Source: Ignavibacteria bacterium (GTDB lineage Bacteria; Bacteroidota; Ignavibacteria; Tepidaquicellales; Tepidaquicellaceae). From it: 64,000 bases of DNA. This document shows, piece by piece, positions 1 to 8,773 of the stretch. The position numbers and the translations under genes are program-made. Below the pieces are notes generated by a model. The model did no database searches. It had not been told where the DNA came from and was given only the letters and a program-made list of their open reading frames with translations. Position 1 is the stretch's first letter. Each line of letters begins with the position of its first letter. The DNA lies in the NCBI GenBank assembly GCA_016719565.1, contig JADJYU010000008.1, positions 205,965-269,964 of the forward strand. The letters are read 5' to 3'.

Positions 1-1
1 G

Positions 2-385
2 GGAAATCAAAAGGAAAAAGAAAACTGTGAAATGATCAGAGACTCGGTAAAAAAAAGAAACGCATATCTTATTCCGGACAGTCCTATAAGATATCTTGCC
101 GCCATAATTGAGAAATGCGATATTGTGATCGGTAATGACTCCGGACCTCTGCATATAGCAGTTTCGATGAACGTCCCCACGCTCGGGATATACGGACCTA
201 CAAATCCAAAACTTCAGGGTCCGTTCGGCGATAAAAATTTATCAATTGTAAATGAAAATATTGACTGCCTGTACTGCAATCTGCTCGAATGCAATATAGG
301 AAATATCTGCATGACAGAATTATCCAAAGATCTTATTATAGAAAAAGTAAAAGAGCTGATCCGGATCAACGATGTTAAAATGTAA
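2..385 (+). CDS. Glycosyltransferase family 9 (heptosyltransferase-like), C-terminal fragment
   Basis: This is the last ~127 codons of a gene that begins before the window; the frame is open from base 2, so the ATG at 32 is only an internal methionine. The fragment carries the second Rossmann half of GT9 enzymes: GNDSGPLHIA, where a GxxxGxxH-like stretch binds the nucleotide-sugar, followed by PTLGIYGPTNP. A Cys-containing loop (DCLYCNLLECN) and a terminal helix come next, as in ADP-heptose:LPS heptosyltransferases. Family members transfer heptose or another sugar to the lipopolysaccharide core on the cytoplasmic side. The acceptor and donor cannot be told from this half. Confidence 0.85.
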   Translation, partial: GNQKEKENCEMIRDSVKKRNAYLIPDSPIRYLAAIIEKCDIVIGNDSGPLHIAVSMNVPTLGIYGPTNPKLQGPFGDKNLSIVNENIDCLYCNLLECNIGNICMTELSKDLIIEKVKELIRINDVKM

Positions 386-438
386 AATAAGTTTTTAATG
401 AATTCAATAATTCTTATTTTGTTCAACTAAAAAATTTT

Positions 439-1800
439 ATGGCAGAAGCTGTAAGTAATAAATATCCAAAAGGGATTCCGTATATAATCGGTAACGAACT
501 TGCCGAAAGATTCAGCTATTACGGAATGAAGGGGATCCTTGTAGTTTTCATGACTCAGTATCTGATGGGTTCTGGAGGAACAGATGTTATGAATCCTAAT
601 GAAGCTACGAAATGGTATCATGTTTTCAGCATGGCGACTTATTTTTTTCCGATAATTGGAGCTATTATTTCTGATGTATTGTGGGGAAAATATAAGACCA
701 TAATATTGCTGTCTATTGTATATGTGCTTGGTCACGCAGCGCTGGCGATTGACGAATCAAGAGTCGGGCTGGCGATCGGACTTACGCTTATAGCAATCGG
801 CTCAGGCGGAATAAAACCCTGCGTCTCAGCTCACGTCGGAGATCAGTTTGAAAAAAAGAACAAGCATCTTCTTGAAAAAATATTCGGTTATTTTTATTTT
901 TCTATTAATCTCGGAGCTGCAGTTTCAACTTTGCTCACTCCTATATTACTGGACAGATATGGTCCTCACATTGCATTCGGTGTACCGGGTCTGCTGATGC
1001 TGTTTGCGACAATAGTTTTTTATATGGGAAGAAAGGTATTTATCGCGATTCCGCCTGTAGGATGGAAAGCATACAAGCTGGATGTCTTCAGTGAAAAAGG
1101 AAAGAAAGCAATTCTGAATCTCAGCATCATGTATATTTTTATTGCAATATTCTGGTCGCTGTTTGATCAAACAGGATCTTCATGGGTGCTGCAGGCTGAG
1201 AAAATGGATAAGATGGTTAACCTTGGTTTTACGCAATTTGAACTTCTCGCTTCGCAGATCCAGGCGATAAATCCCCTGCTGATAATGATATTCATTCCGA
1301 TGTTTACTTATGTCATATATCCGTTCGTGAATAAATTTTTTCCTCTGACAATGCTGAGAAAAATTTCCATCGGAATGTTTCTGGCGGCATTTTCTTTTGC
1401 TATAATTGCATTTGCGGAAACTTCCATCACAGCCGGAGGCACACCTAGCATTCTCTGGCAGTTCTGGGCTTATGTAATCCTTACTGCAGCCGAAGTAATG
1501 ATCTCAATCACCGGTCTTGAATTTTCATATACTCAGGCGCCGAACAGCATGAAGTCTTTCGTCATGGGACTCTGGTTTCTCGGAGTCTCTCTCGGTAACG
1601 GCATTACAGCCCTCGTAAATCAGCTTATTGTAAATGATGATGGTTCATTCGTCTTTGAAGGCTCTGAATATTTCTGGTTCTTTGCGGGACTGATGCTCTT
1701 CACTGCTTTTGCTTTTATAATTGTTGCCAAAAGATATAAGGAGGAAGATTATATACAGGTGAGGGATACTTCTACCGATCCTTTATTAACTGAAAATTGA
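439..1800 (+). CDS. POT/PTR2-family proton-dependent oligopeptide transporter
   Basis: A 453-residue inner-membrane MFS protein that couples proton entry to uptake of di- and tripeptides. The N-terminus carries the PTR2 signature NELAERFSYYG (about residues 19-29), whose ExxERFxYY core couples protons to substrate. The second PTR signature region follows (GSGGIKPCVSAHVGDQF, about residues 121-137). Roughly 12-14 hydrophobic helices span the rest. In the second half, EVMISITGLEFSYTQAP matches the conserved helix that ends in F-x-Y-x-Q-A-P in this family. The ATG at 439 lies 54 bp after the glycosyltransferase stop. Substrate range within the family is not predictable from sequence. Confidence 0.93.
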   Translation: MAEAVSNKYPKGIPYIIGNELAERFSYYGMKGILVVFMTQYLMGSGGTDVMNPNEATKWYHVFSMATYFFPIIGAIISDVLWGKYKTIILLSIVYVLGHAALAIDESRVGLAIGLTLIAIGSGGIKPCVSAHVGDQFEKKNKHLLEKIFGYFYFSINLGAAVSTLLTPILLDRYGPHIAFGVPGLLMLFATIVFYMGRKVFIAIPPVGWKAYKLDVFSEKGKKAILNLSIMYIFIAIFWSLFDQTGSSWVLQAEKMDKMVNLGFTQFELLASQIQAINPLLIMIFIPMFTYVIYPFVNKFFPLTMLRKISIGMFLAAFSFAIIAFAETSITAGGTPSILWQFWAYVILTAAEVMISITGLEFSYTQAPNSMKSFVMGLWFLGVSLGNGITALVNQLIVNDDGSFVFEGSEYFWFFAGLMLFTAFAFIIVAKRYKEEDYIQVRDTSTDPLLTEN

Positions 1801-1922
1801 GTTTCAGATAATCTATCCTGTAATCCTGAATAAAATTCAAATTTCAGTGATGCATATTTTAAGTTTAATATATAGTTCAATATCGTTAAATTAATTTTCT
1901 AAAAAATCAATGAAAGGAATTC

Positions 1923-3362
1923 ATGTCTAAAAACACACCAATTACTGTCGCATACGGTGACGGTATCGGTCCTGAAATAATGGAAGCAACACTGAATATA
2001 ATAACTTCCGCCGGAGCTGAACTGGATATTGAAACTATTGAGATAGGCGAACAGGTCTATCTCAGGGGAAATCTGGCCGGAATAGAACCGAGCGCATGGG
2101 ATTCGCTTCGCAGGACAAAAGTTTTTCTGAAAGCTCCGATAACAACTCCTCAGGGCGGCGGTTATAAAAGCCTGAATGTAACAACACGAAAAACATTAGG
2201 ACTTTATGCCAATGTAAGACCTTGTATTTCATATCATCCTTATGTTTCTACAAAACATCCCGTAATGGATGTTGTAATTGTCAGGGAAAATGAAGAAGAC
2301 CTTTATGCCGGTATCGAATACAGGCAGACGCAGGATGTTTATCAGTGTTTAAAACTTATCTCAAGACCCGGTTCGGAAAAGATCATACGTTATGCCTTTG
2401 AGTATGCAGTTTATAACAACAGAAAAAAAGTAACATGTTTTGTAAAAGATAATATCATGAAACTTACCGACGGTTTGTTTCACAAAATATTCAGGGACAT
2501 TGCTGCTGAATATCCGGATATTGAAAACGAGGTATGGATAGTCGATATAGGCGCGGCTAAAATGGCAAACACTCCGGAAAATTTTGATGTGATAGTGATG
2601 GAAAATCTTTACGGTGATATATTATCGGATGTAGCCGCTCAGATCACAGGTTCTGTCGGACTAGCCGGCTCAGCAAACATAGGAGAGAATTTTGCGATGT
2701 TTGAAGCCATCCACGGTTCAGCTCCAAGAAGAGCAGGACAAAATCTTGCCAATCCATCCGGACTTTTGCTCGGCGGTGTTATGATGCTCAATCATATCGG
2801 ACAAAGTGAAATTGCAACTAAAGTTCATAACGCATGGCTGAAAACTCTCGAAGACGGAATTCATACTTATGATATTTTTAAAGATAATATCAGTAAAGAA
2901 AAGGTCGGCACAAAAGAATTTGCAAAAGCAGTCATCGAAAGATTAGGTCAGGTTCCCGGAAAACTCAAACCGGTTAAATATAAAAAATCTGATGAAGTAA
3001 AAAGAAAACAAGCCGAAGTATCTAAATTAAAAATTCAGCAGAAAGATCTGGTCGGAGTGGATATTTATCTCGACTGGAGAAACGGATCTGCGGAAGACCT
3101 GGGAGAAATTCTGAAGAAAGTCGGCACTGATAATCTTAAGCTTGGATTCATAAGCAACAGAGGAGTAAAAGTCTGGCCAGACGGTGAACCTGAAACTTTC
3201 TGCACCGATCACTGGAGATGCAGATATGTAACCGTTAACAGCGGTGAAACAATTAATAACTCGGATGTAATAAAGCTGCTTGAAAAATTTTATGATACAG
3301 GATTTGATTTTATAAAGACCGAGCATATTTATAACTTCGACGGAGCAGCAGGATACTCCTGA
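1923..3362 (+). CDS. icd: NADP-dependent isocitrate dehydrogenase, long form
   Basis: A 479-residue cytoplasmic TCA-cycle enzyme that oxidatively decarboxylates isocitrate to 2-oxoglutarate. The N-terminus shows the beta-decarboxylating dehydrogenase fold (YGDGIGPEIM, residues 11-20). The substrate loop VRENEEDLYAGIEYR lies at residues 120-134, and the metal and nucleotide region NLYGDILSDVAAQ / FEAIHGSAP at about 228-270. The ~130-residue C-terminal extension after residue 340 matches the Thermus/Rickettsia-type enzymes (about 480-496 aa), not the 416-aa E. coli form. A GGAATTC Shine-Dalgarno-like stretch precedes the ATG. A strong terminator follows, so it is probably monocistronic. NADP preference is inferred from the subfamily only. 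Confidence 0.9.
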   Translation: MSKNTPITVAYGDGIGPEIMEATLNIITSAGAELDIETIEIGEQVYLRGNLAGIEPSAWDSLRRTKVFLKAPITTPQGGGYKSLNVTTRKTLGLYANVRPCISYHPYVSTKHPVMDVVIVRENEEDLYAGIEYRQTQDVYQCLKLISRPGSEKIIRYAFEYAVYNNRKKVTCFVKDNIMKLTDGLFHKIFRDIAAEYPDIENEVWIVDIGAAKMANTPENFDVIVMENLYGDILSDVAAQITGSVGLAGSANIGENFAMFEAIHGSAPRRAGQNLANPSGLLLGGVMMLNHIGQSEIATKVHNAWLKTLEDGIHTYDIFKDNISKEKVGTKEFAKAVIERLGQVPGKLKPVKYKKSDEVKRKQAEVSKLKIQQKDLVGVDIYLDWRNGSAEDLGEILKKVGTDNLKLGFISNRGVKVWPDGEPETFCTDHWRCRYVTVNSGETINNSDVIKLLEKFYDTGFDFIKTEHIYNFDGAAGYS

Positions 3363-3392
3363 TTTTAATTATCATTTTATTTATACATCATT

Positions 3393-3420
3393 AAAAATCC
3401 GGATTTGCCGGATTTTTTTT
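3393..3420 (+). terminator. Rho-independent terminator after icd
   Basis: Arms AAAATCCGG and CCGGATTTT with an ATTTG loop, followed by a run of T, 30 bp after the icd stop codon. Confidence 0.85.
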
Positions 3421-3428
3421 TGCAGGTA

Positions 3429-3459
3429 TTGACAATTAAAAATAAACACTTTATTTTTG
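3429..3459 (+). promoter_or_regulatory. Bacteroidota-type promoter for the membrane protein/regulator pair
   Basis: TTG at 3429-3431, 20 bases, then TATTTTTG at 3452-3459 fits the Bacteroidota consensus TTG-N17-23-TANNTTTG. It lies just after the icd terminator and 43 bp before the next ATG. Confidence 0.5.
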
Positions 3460-3502
3460 TAAAGAACTTTATTTTTCAAAGTACTTTAAATTAAAATCAC
3501 AC

Positions 3503-4105
3503 ATGGAATCAAAACAAGCTGAACTCGAACTTTCACTGATAAAAAAAATGATGGAAGATACACGAAAGCTGAATATCGATAATGGTATTCATTACATATT
3601 CTGGGGAATTCTCGTAGCATTAGGTCTGCTTATAAACTATCTTATGCTGGTGTTCAAATTTTACACAAAGTATATTGGATTCGTTTGGCTGGTCATGATG
3701 GTATCAGGAGCTGTTGCTGATATTCTGATCGGCAAGTATCAGAGCAAAAGAAGTAAAGTTTCCACTTATGCGGGAAGGATTCTGACTTCACTTTGGCTGG
3801 CATCCGGAGTTGCAATGTTTATTTACGGATTTGTCGGCTCATTCTCAGGAGCGTACAATCCCATTTTTATTTGTCCGGTCATCGCTACTTCACTCGGAAT
3901 ATCATATTTCACAAGCGGATCAATTCAGCAGCTCGGATGGCTAAGATCAGTTTCATTCGGATGGTGGGCGGGCGCAATAGTAATGTTTGTATTTCCCGGA
4001 ATTCATACTTTACTTATTTTTGCAATAATGATAATCATGCTTCAGATCGTACCGGGATTATTACTCAATAAAAAATCAAAAGAATTATTTACGGAAAACG
4101 CATAA
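3503..4105 (+). CDS. Six-TM membrane protein paired with a winged-helix regulator
   Basis: A 200-residue protein of unknown function. A charged N-terminal stretch (about 30 residues, Lys/Glu/Asp-rich) precedes about six hydrophobic segments starting near residue 30, and the last ~10 residues are polar. No catalytic or transport motif is recognisable. Its TAA stop overlaps the ATG of the winged-helix gene by one base (TAATG), so the two are translationally coupled. Such membrane protein/winged-helix pairs are common in Bacteroidota. The simplest reading is that the small regulator controls this operon in response to a signal linked to the membrane protein, but nothing in the sequence names the signal. 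Confidence 0.75.
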   Translation: MESKQAELELSLIKKMMEDTRKLNIDNGIHYIFWGILVALGLLINYLMLVFKFYTKYIGFVWLVMMVSGAVADILIGKYQSKRSKVSTYAGRILTSLWLASGVAMFIYGFVGSFSGAYNPIFICPVIATSLGISYFTSGSIQQLGWLRSVSFGWWAGAIVMFVFPGIHTLLIFAIMIIMLQIVPGLLLNKKSKELFTENA

Positions 4106-4407
4106 TGAATTATGACTATCAGCAAATTGATGATGTAATACACTCACGGATCAGAACTGCGATTATGGCTGTGCTTGTGGGAACGGATGAAGCGGAATTT
4201 AATTTTCTCAAGGAAAAAGTAAATGCAACCGACGGTAACCTAAGTGTTCATCTGAAAAAACTGGAGCATGCCGGATATGTCAGCGTAAAGAAATTATTTG
4301 TGGACAGAAAACCTGTTTCAAAATACAAGATCACATCTAAAGGGTATAAAGCGTTTGAAAATTATATTAATAATCTTGAAAATATTATAAAATCAAATAA
4401 AAAATAA
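4105..4407 (+). CDS. Small winged-helix transcriptional regulator (ArsR/MarR-like, HTH_34 type)
   Basis: A 100-residue single-domain DNA-binding protein. The helix-turn-helix lies around residues 30-58 (FLKEKVNATDGNLSVHLKKL), with the recognition helix NLSVHLKKLEHAGYV. The beta-wing VDRKPVSKYKITSKG follows, then a C-terminal helix likely to dimerise. No metal-binding cysteines are present, so metal sensing of the ArsR kind is unlikely. It starts inside the stop codon of the upstream membrane-protein gene. It is most likely an autoregulator of that pair. Confidence 0.85.
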   Translation: MNYDYQQIDDVIHSRIRTAIMAVLVGTDEAEFNFLKEKVNATDGNLSVHLKKLEHAGYVSVKKLFVDRKPVSKYKITSKGYKAFENYINNLENIIKSNKK

Positions 4408-4429
4408 CCATTAATTTAAATTAACTAAC

Positions 4430-4723
4430 ATGACTAAACTTACTAAACTGACAAAAGATCAGATCGATAAGGATCTGAAGAAACTTAAAGGATGGAAAAC
4501 AGATTACTCCTCAATTAAGAAAACCTATAAGACAAAGGGTTTTCCGCAGACAATGGGACTCGCAACAGCAATATGCTCATTCTGTCAGCAGCATGATCAT
4601 CATCCGGATTACCTTACTATGAAATACTCAGAGGTCGAGGTTTCATTTTCCACACATTCCGTAAAAGGGATTTCCCGGAAAGATTTTGAAATAGCCGGTG
4701 ATATTGAAACTCTAAAATTTTAA
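4430..4723 (+). CDS. 4a-hydroxytetrahydrobiopterin dehydratase (pterin carbinolamine dehydratase)
   Basis: A 97-residue cytoplasmic enzyme that dehydrates 4a-hydroxytetrahydropterin, recycling the cofactor of aromatic amino acid hydroxylases. The PCD signature is visible at residues 48-56: CQQHDHHPDY, where the His-x-His-His-Pro block contains the catalytic histidines. SVKGISRKDFEIA near residues 74-86 is the other conserved strip, carrying the SxxGIxxxDFxxA pattern. The length matches the family (about 95-110). No hydroxylase gene is nearby, so in this organism it may act with a distant phenylalanine hydroxylase or in pterin metabolism generally. Confidence 0.92.
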   Translation: MTKLTKLTKDQIDKDLKKLKGWKTDYSSIKKTYKTKGFPQTMGLATAICSFCQQHDHHPDYLTMKYSEVEVSFSTHSVKGISRKDFEIAGDIETLKF

Positions 4724-4729
4724 CTTAAT

Positions 4730-6955
4730 ATGAAATTATTTTTTATACTATTTATTACATTAACGTTTTTAGTTCAAATCGGAATTACTTTTTCACAAGT
4801 CAGTGACTCAGCTGAAACATCACAGTTCACCATTATATCAGGAAAAGTAACCGGTGAAAAAAACGAAGTTCTGTCCGGCGCTAATTTAGTAATAGAAGGA
4901 ACAATAGACGGCGCAACTTCAGATGAAAAAGGTTTGTATGAGTTTGAGACCGAAAAAACCGGGCAGGCAAATCTTATTGTAACTTCGCTGGATTACGCGA
5001 CAAAAAATATTCCAATTGATATTTTACCGGGACAGAAAATGGTTCTTAATGTCAAACTTACAAAAACCGAAATTAAAACTGATGAGATACTTGTTACGGC
5101 GAGTTCATTTACTTCCGGAAATAATAATGCAGTTACCCTTACTCCTCTTGAGATAGTACGAATACCGGGCGCAGACGCTGATCTGTACAGAGCCATCACT
5201 ACTTTTCCCGGATCAAATCAGGTGAACGAAGGCAGCAGAATTACTGTGCGCGGAGGAAATCCCAATGAAGTTCTCACGATTGTTGACATGGCTTCGCTTT
5301 ACAACCCGTTTATATTTGATGAAACATTTAATACTTCATCTTACTCGACTATTAATCCATGGGGACTGAAGGGAATCAATTTTACTAGCGGAGGATTTTC
5401 CGCTAAATACGGAAACGTGCTGTCTGCCGTACTAGATCTTAAATCCTACGACATGCCGCAGGGTTCGGGAATGTTTGCCTGGCTTGGACTTGCAAATGCA
5501 TCTCTGTCAGGGGTTTACCTTTCCGATAACAGAAAAATCGGCGCGACTTTTACAGCGGGAAAATTATTTCTCGAGCCGTTTTTCGCAATTAACGGAAAGC
5601 ATTCGGAATACTCTCCCATCCCGCAGTCAAACCAGCTCGGAGGCACTCTTTCCTTCACACTGGGAAAAACAGGAAATCTGAAAATGTACGGAAATTACAG
5701 CGATGATAAAGTCGGAATTAAAAACGCCGGACCTACATATGACGGATTCTTCGAAGGAAGTTCTAAAAACTATTTTAGTAATATAAAGCTGACTACCGCA
5801 CCGTCAGTTTCGACTCTGCTAAGTGTAGGAGGATCTTTCAGTCTTAATGAAAACAATTCCAAATACGGCGTTCTTAATACTACAGAAAAAAATATTTATT
5901 CAAAAGGCCGTGCAGAATATACTCTGCAGTTAAATAATAAGACTGACATAAATACAGGTCTGGAATATGAATATAACGAATATGATATCACAGGTACTGT
6001 TCCTCTGTTTTCATATAATCTGGCATTAAACGCGCCTTCATTAACTCTCGATACAAATTCAAACAGCGGAAGACTCGGCGCTTATCTTGAAGCGCAGATA
6101 AGACTGACAGATGATCTTTTTGTTATTCCAGGTGTCAGAACTGATTACCATTCACTTTCTTCCAAAGCAAGCTTTGATCCGAGAATTTCATTCGGTTATC
6201 TTATTAAACAAAATCATACGGTAAGAGGCGCATTCGGGCTTTACCATCAGTATCCGAGTCTTCTGGATTATTCAAGGTCCAGGGAAAATGAACTCAAGCC
6301 GGAATCAGCTTTACACTATATTCTTGGATATGAATTTAATAATGACAATAAAATTATTTTCAGAGTCGAAGGTTATTACAAAGATTACTCGGATCTTGTA
6401 TTATTTAACAGAGCGAATTTTTTCTACGGCTCGGAGGGTGACGGTAATGTAAAGGGTGTAGATGTATTTTTTAAAACAAAGATCTCAAATAAATTTACCG
6501 GCTGGATCTCATATGCATATTCCGATTCCAAGAGAAGGCAGTTTGATGCGCAGATCCTTGCCCCTTCAAATTATGACATTACAAATAATATGAGTATTGT
6601 CGGAAGTTACAATCTTTCGGATAAAATTGTACTGGGACTTTCTTACAAACTTTCGACGGGAAAGCCATACACACCGGTCAGCGGAAGTACTTTTGACAGT
6701 ACGATGAATGTATATGTTCCTATTTATTCAGAAATAAACAGCGGCAGATTTCCAACATATGACAGACTTGATATGAATGCCCAGTATATTTTTTCGCTGT
6801 TTGGAAAATTCGCCGTCGGAGTTCTTGCCGTTAATAATATTTTCAATAAGGATAATCTTTATGATTATACTTATAATTCTGATTACTCAACACAATTACC
6901 GATCTACACTAACAATAAAAGAACATTGTATGTCGGACTCGGATTACAATTATAA
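4730..6955 (+). CDS. TonB-dependent outer-membrane receptor with carboxypeptidase-like N-terminal domain
   Basis: A 741-residue outer-membrane protein. A signal peptide (about residues 1-23, ending near ITFSQ) precedes a carboxypeptidase-D regulatory-like beta-sandwich (about residues 33-118). A plug domain follows at about 120-235 (RAITTFPGSNQ, ITVRGGNPNEV), then a beta-barrel ending in the aromatic-rich strand LYVGLGLQL. Receptors of this kind import siderophores, vitamins, glycans or peptides using TonB energy; the ligand cannot be read here. It starts 6 bp after the pterin dehydratase stop, and the secreted helical protein downstream probably belongs to the same transcript. Confidence 0.88.
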   Translation: MKLFFILFITLTFLVQIGITFSQVSDSAETSQFTIISGKVTGEKNEVLSGANLVIEGTIDGATSDEKGLYEFETEKTGQANLIVTSLDYATKNIPIDILPGQKMVLNVKLTKTEIKTDEILVTASSFTSGNNNAVTLTPLEIVRIPGADADLYRAITTFPGSNQVNEGSRITVRGGNPNEVLTIVDMASLYNPFIFDETFNTSSYSTINPWGLKGINFTSGGFSAKYGNVLSAVLDLKSYDMPQGSGMFAWLGLANASLSGVYLSDNRKIGATFTAGKLFLEPFFAINGKHSEYSPIPQSNQLGGTLSFTLGKTGNLKMYGNYSDDKVGIKNAGPTYDGFFEGSSKNYFSNIKLTTAPSVSTLLSVGGSFSLNENNSKYGVLNTTEKNIYSKGRAEYTLQLNNKTDINTGLEYEYNEYDITGTVPLFSYNLALNAPSLTLDTNSNSGRLGAYLEAQIRLTDDLFVIPGVRTDYHSLSSKASFDPRISFGYLIKQNHTVRGAFGLYHQYPSLLDYSRSRENELKPESALHYILGYEFNNDNKIIFRVEGYYKDYSDLVLFNRANFFYGSEGDGNVKGVDVFFKTKISNKFTGWISYAYSDSKRRQFDAQILAPSNYDITNNMSIVGSYNLSDKIVLGLSYKLSTGKPYTPVSGSTFDSTMNVYVPIYSEINSGRFPTYDRLDMNAQYIFSLFGKFAVGVLAVNNIFNKDNLYDYTYNSDYSTQLPIYTNNKRTLYVGLGLQL

Positions 6956-7005
6956 TATCAAATTTTTTACTAACTAATTAAATAATTTCATAAGGAGAAA
7001 TTAAA

Positions 7006-7806
7006 ATGAAACTAAAAACAATCTCAGCTATTCTACTAATGTTCGCATTACTTACAGGCTTTAATTCTGTCAAAGCGGATTCGGACTTTGATAAAGCAAT
7101 TCTGAAAGGTAAAAAAACTCTTAAAGAAGGAATGGACAAAAGCGATGAAGTGATTCTGAAAAAAGCCAGAGGTCAGTTTGAAAGGATACTTCAGCTGAAG
7201 CAACAGCCCTGGCTTGTAAATTACTACATTGCTCTGGCCGATTACGGACTTGCTACGACCGGAATGGTAAAAGAAGATAAGGAAACAATTAAAAAATATA
7301 CAGAGTCCGGAATAAACGTGATAAATAAATCCATTGATGAGAATCCGGAATTTTGTGATTCTTATGTTCTGCTTGAGAGTCTGAATTTTAACAGATGGCA
7401 GTATGAGCAGGAAAAAATGCAGGAGATAATTGCGGCCACTCAAAGCGCTGATGCACAAGCCAAAAAGCTTGATGCAGAAAATCCGAGATACGTTCTCGTA
7501 ACCGGTATATCACAGTTCTATACTCCGGAAGCATTCGGAGGCGGCATAAAAATGGCGATTCCGACTCTTGAAAAATCTTCTGAACTTTTTAAAACACGTA
7601 AGGAAAAAAGCGAGTTGTATCCGGACTGGGGATATGATATGGCGCTTGGTTATTTAGCATTGAGTTTGTTAAAAAGAAACGATGACGGGGATCTGTCAAA
7701 AGCAGAAGTTCTCATAGTTGAGGCGTTAAAAATTAATCCGGATTCAGGATTTATTTCAGGTTATGTTCAGAAAGAGTATAAGACAGCTTCCGCAGAAAGT
7801 AAATAA
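7006..7806 (+). CDS. Secreted alpha-helical (TPR-like) protein downstream of the TonB receptor
   Basis: A 266-residue protein with a signal peptide (about residues 1-24, cleaved near VKADS). The mature part is all-helical, with TPR-like pairs around residues 45-90, 100-150 and 205-255. Examples are ALADYGLATTG and the block DMALGYLALSLLKRNDDGDLSKAE. TAAGGAGA at 6990-6997 is a strong ribosome-binding site that fixes the ATG at 7006. It sits 50 bp after the receptor gene and ahead of a terminator, so the two probably form one operon and may work together at the outer membrane. No enzymatic motif is visible, and I do not recognise a named family. Confidence 0.75.
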   Translation: MKLKTISAILLMFALLTGFNSVKADSDFDKAILKGKKTLKEGMDKSDEVILKKARGQFERILQLKQQPWLVNYYIALADYGLATTGMVKEDKETIKKYTESGINVINKSIDENPEFCDSYVLLESLNFNRWQYEQEKMQEIIAATQSADAQAKKLDAENPRYVLVTGISQFYTPEAFGGGIKMAIPTLEKSSELFKTRKEKSELYPDWGYDMALGYLALSLLKRNDDGDLSKAEVLIVEALKINPDSGFISGYVQKEYKTASAESK

Positions 7807-7827
7807 TTATTGTTTATACTGATTATT

Positions 7828-7864
7828 AAAATACGCCGTGAAGTATTACGGCGTATTTTTTTTC
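7828..7864 (+). terminator. Rho-independent terminator
   Basis: AAATACGCCGT and ACGGCGTATTT arms with an 8-base loop and a following T run, 22 bp after the secreted-protein stop. It closes the operon that includes the TonB receptor. The rest of the gap up to 8083 shows nothing recognisable. Confidence 0.88.
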
Positions 7865-8083
7865 ATCCTTTTACTTGGTTTTTAAATCATATTTTCAAAA
7901 TATAGATTTAAATAACAAATTTTATTTATATTTCATATCTGCGTATTTAATGTTATATTTTTCTACAAGATAAAATCCTTATATTACTTTCTAAAGTCCG
8001 GAACTTCGGAATCCCAAATTCCCCGACACAAAATTAAAGCATAATTCTGTTGAAAGACAATTTTAAAATTAAAATTGTAATTC

Positions 8084-8773
8084 ATGAACACAACAACTAA
8101 AACATCTTTAATAGATTCTACAAGGTTCTTTTTGATAAACGATTATAAAACTGTTTACACTGAAATTCCAAAAGTAGCCTGTACATCTTTTAAAATATGG
8201 ATTTCCGAACTTCTTGGTAAGGAATTTGACAGAAGTAATTGGGAATACATTCACGAACTTGATCTTCCTATGATTTCCGGAAACAGTTCTTTAAATTTAT
8301 ATCCGAATCATTTTAAATTTTGCTTCATCAGAAATCCATGGGACAGACTTCTGTCCTGCTGGATGAGCAAAATAAAAACGGAAGATTATGATGACGGAAA
8401 AAACTGGAGAAAAGGAGTGGAAAATAATTTCTGGAGATACGGCGATTTGTCCCGGACGGAAATGTCTTTCAAAGAATTCGTAAAATCCGTTACTCAAATT
8501 CCTGATGCAAATGCAGACGCACATTTTCGGTCACAATATACTTTTTTTTATGACAATAATCGTAATAAATGTGTCGACTTTGTAGGAAGATTTGAAAAAA
8601 TTGACACTCACTTTCCATATATCTGTGAAATTATGAATGCTCCGGTTACTGAACTTCCCCATGTACACAAGCAAGATAGAACTCATTACAAAGATTATTA
8701 TGACTCCCGTACTGCTGATATGATTAGAGACCGGTATGCAATGGATATTGAGTTATTCGGATACAGTTTTTGA
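8084..8773 (+). CDS. Sulfotransferase family 2 protein (carbohydrate sulfotransferase-like)
   Basis: A 229-residue PAPS-dependent sulfotransferase of the Sulfotransfer_2 type. The 5'-phosphosulfate loop is EIPKVACTSFKIW (about residues 27-39, family pattern xxPKxAxTSxK). The 3'-phosphate motif is FCFIRNPWDRLLS (about 82-94, pattern RxPxxRxxS). Bacterial members decorate surface polysaccharides or other glycans with sulfate. No signal peptide is visible, so it acts in the cytosol or from the membrane face. It stands alone with no glycan-synthesis genes nearby. Its 3' end overlaps the convergent nhaA gene by 21 bp. Confidence 0.85.
   Translation: MNTTTKTSLIDSTRFFLINDYKTVYTEIPKVACTSFKIWISELLGKEFDRSNWEYIHELDLPMISGNSSLNLYPNHFKFCFIRNPWDRLLSCWMSKIKTEDYDDGKNWRKGVENNFWRYGDLSRTEMSFKEFVKSVTQIPDANADAHFRSQYTFFYDNNRNKCVDFVGRFEKIDTHFPYICEIMNAPVTELPHVHKQDRTHYKDYYDSRTADMIRDRYAMDIELFGYSF

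Noticed and set aside
8753..8773. 21-bp overlap of sulfotransferase and nhaA 3' ends as a regulatory antisense device
   Set aside because: Short convergent overlaps are common and nothing else supports a regulatory role.
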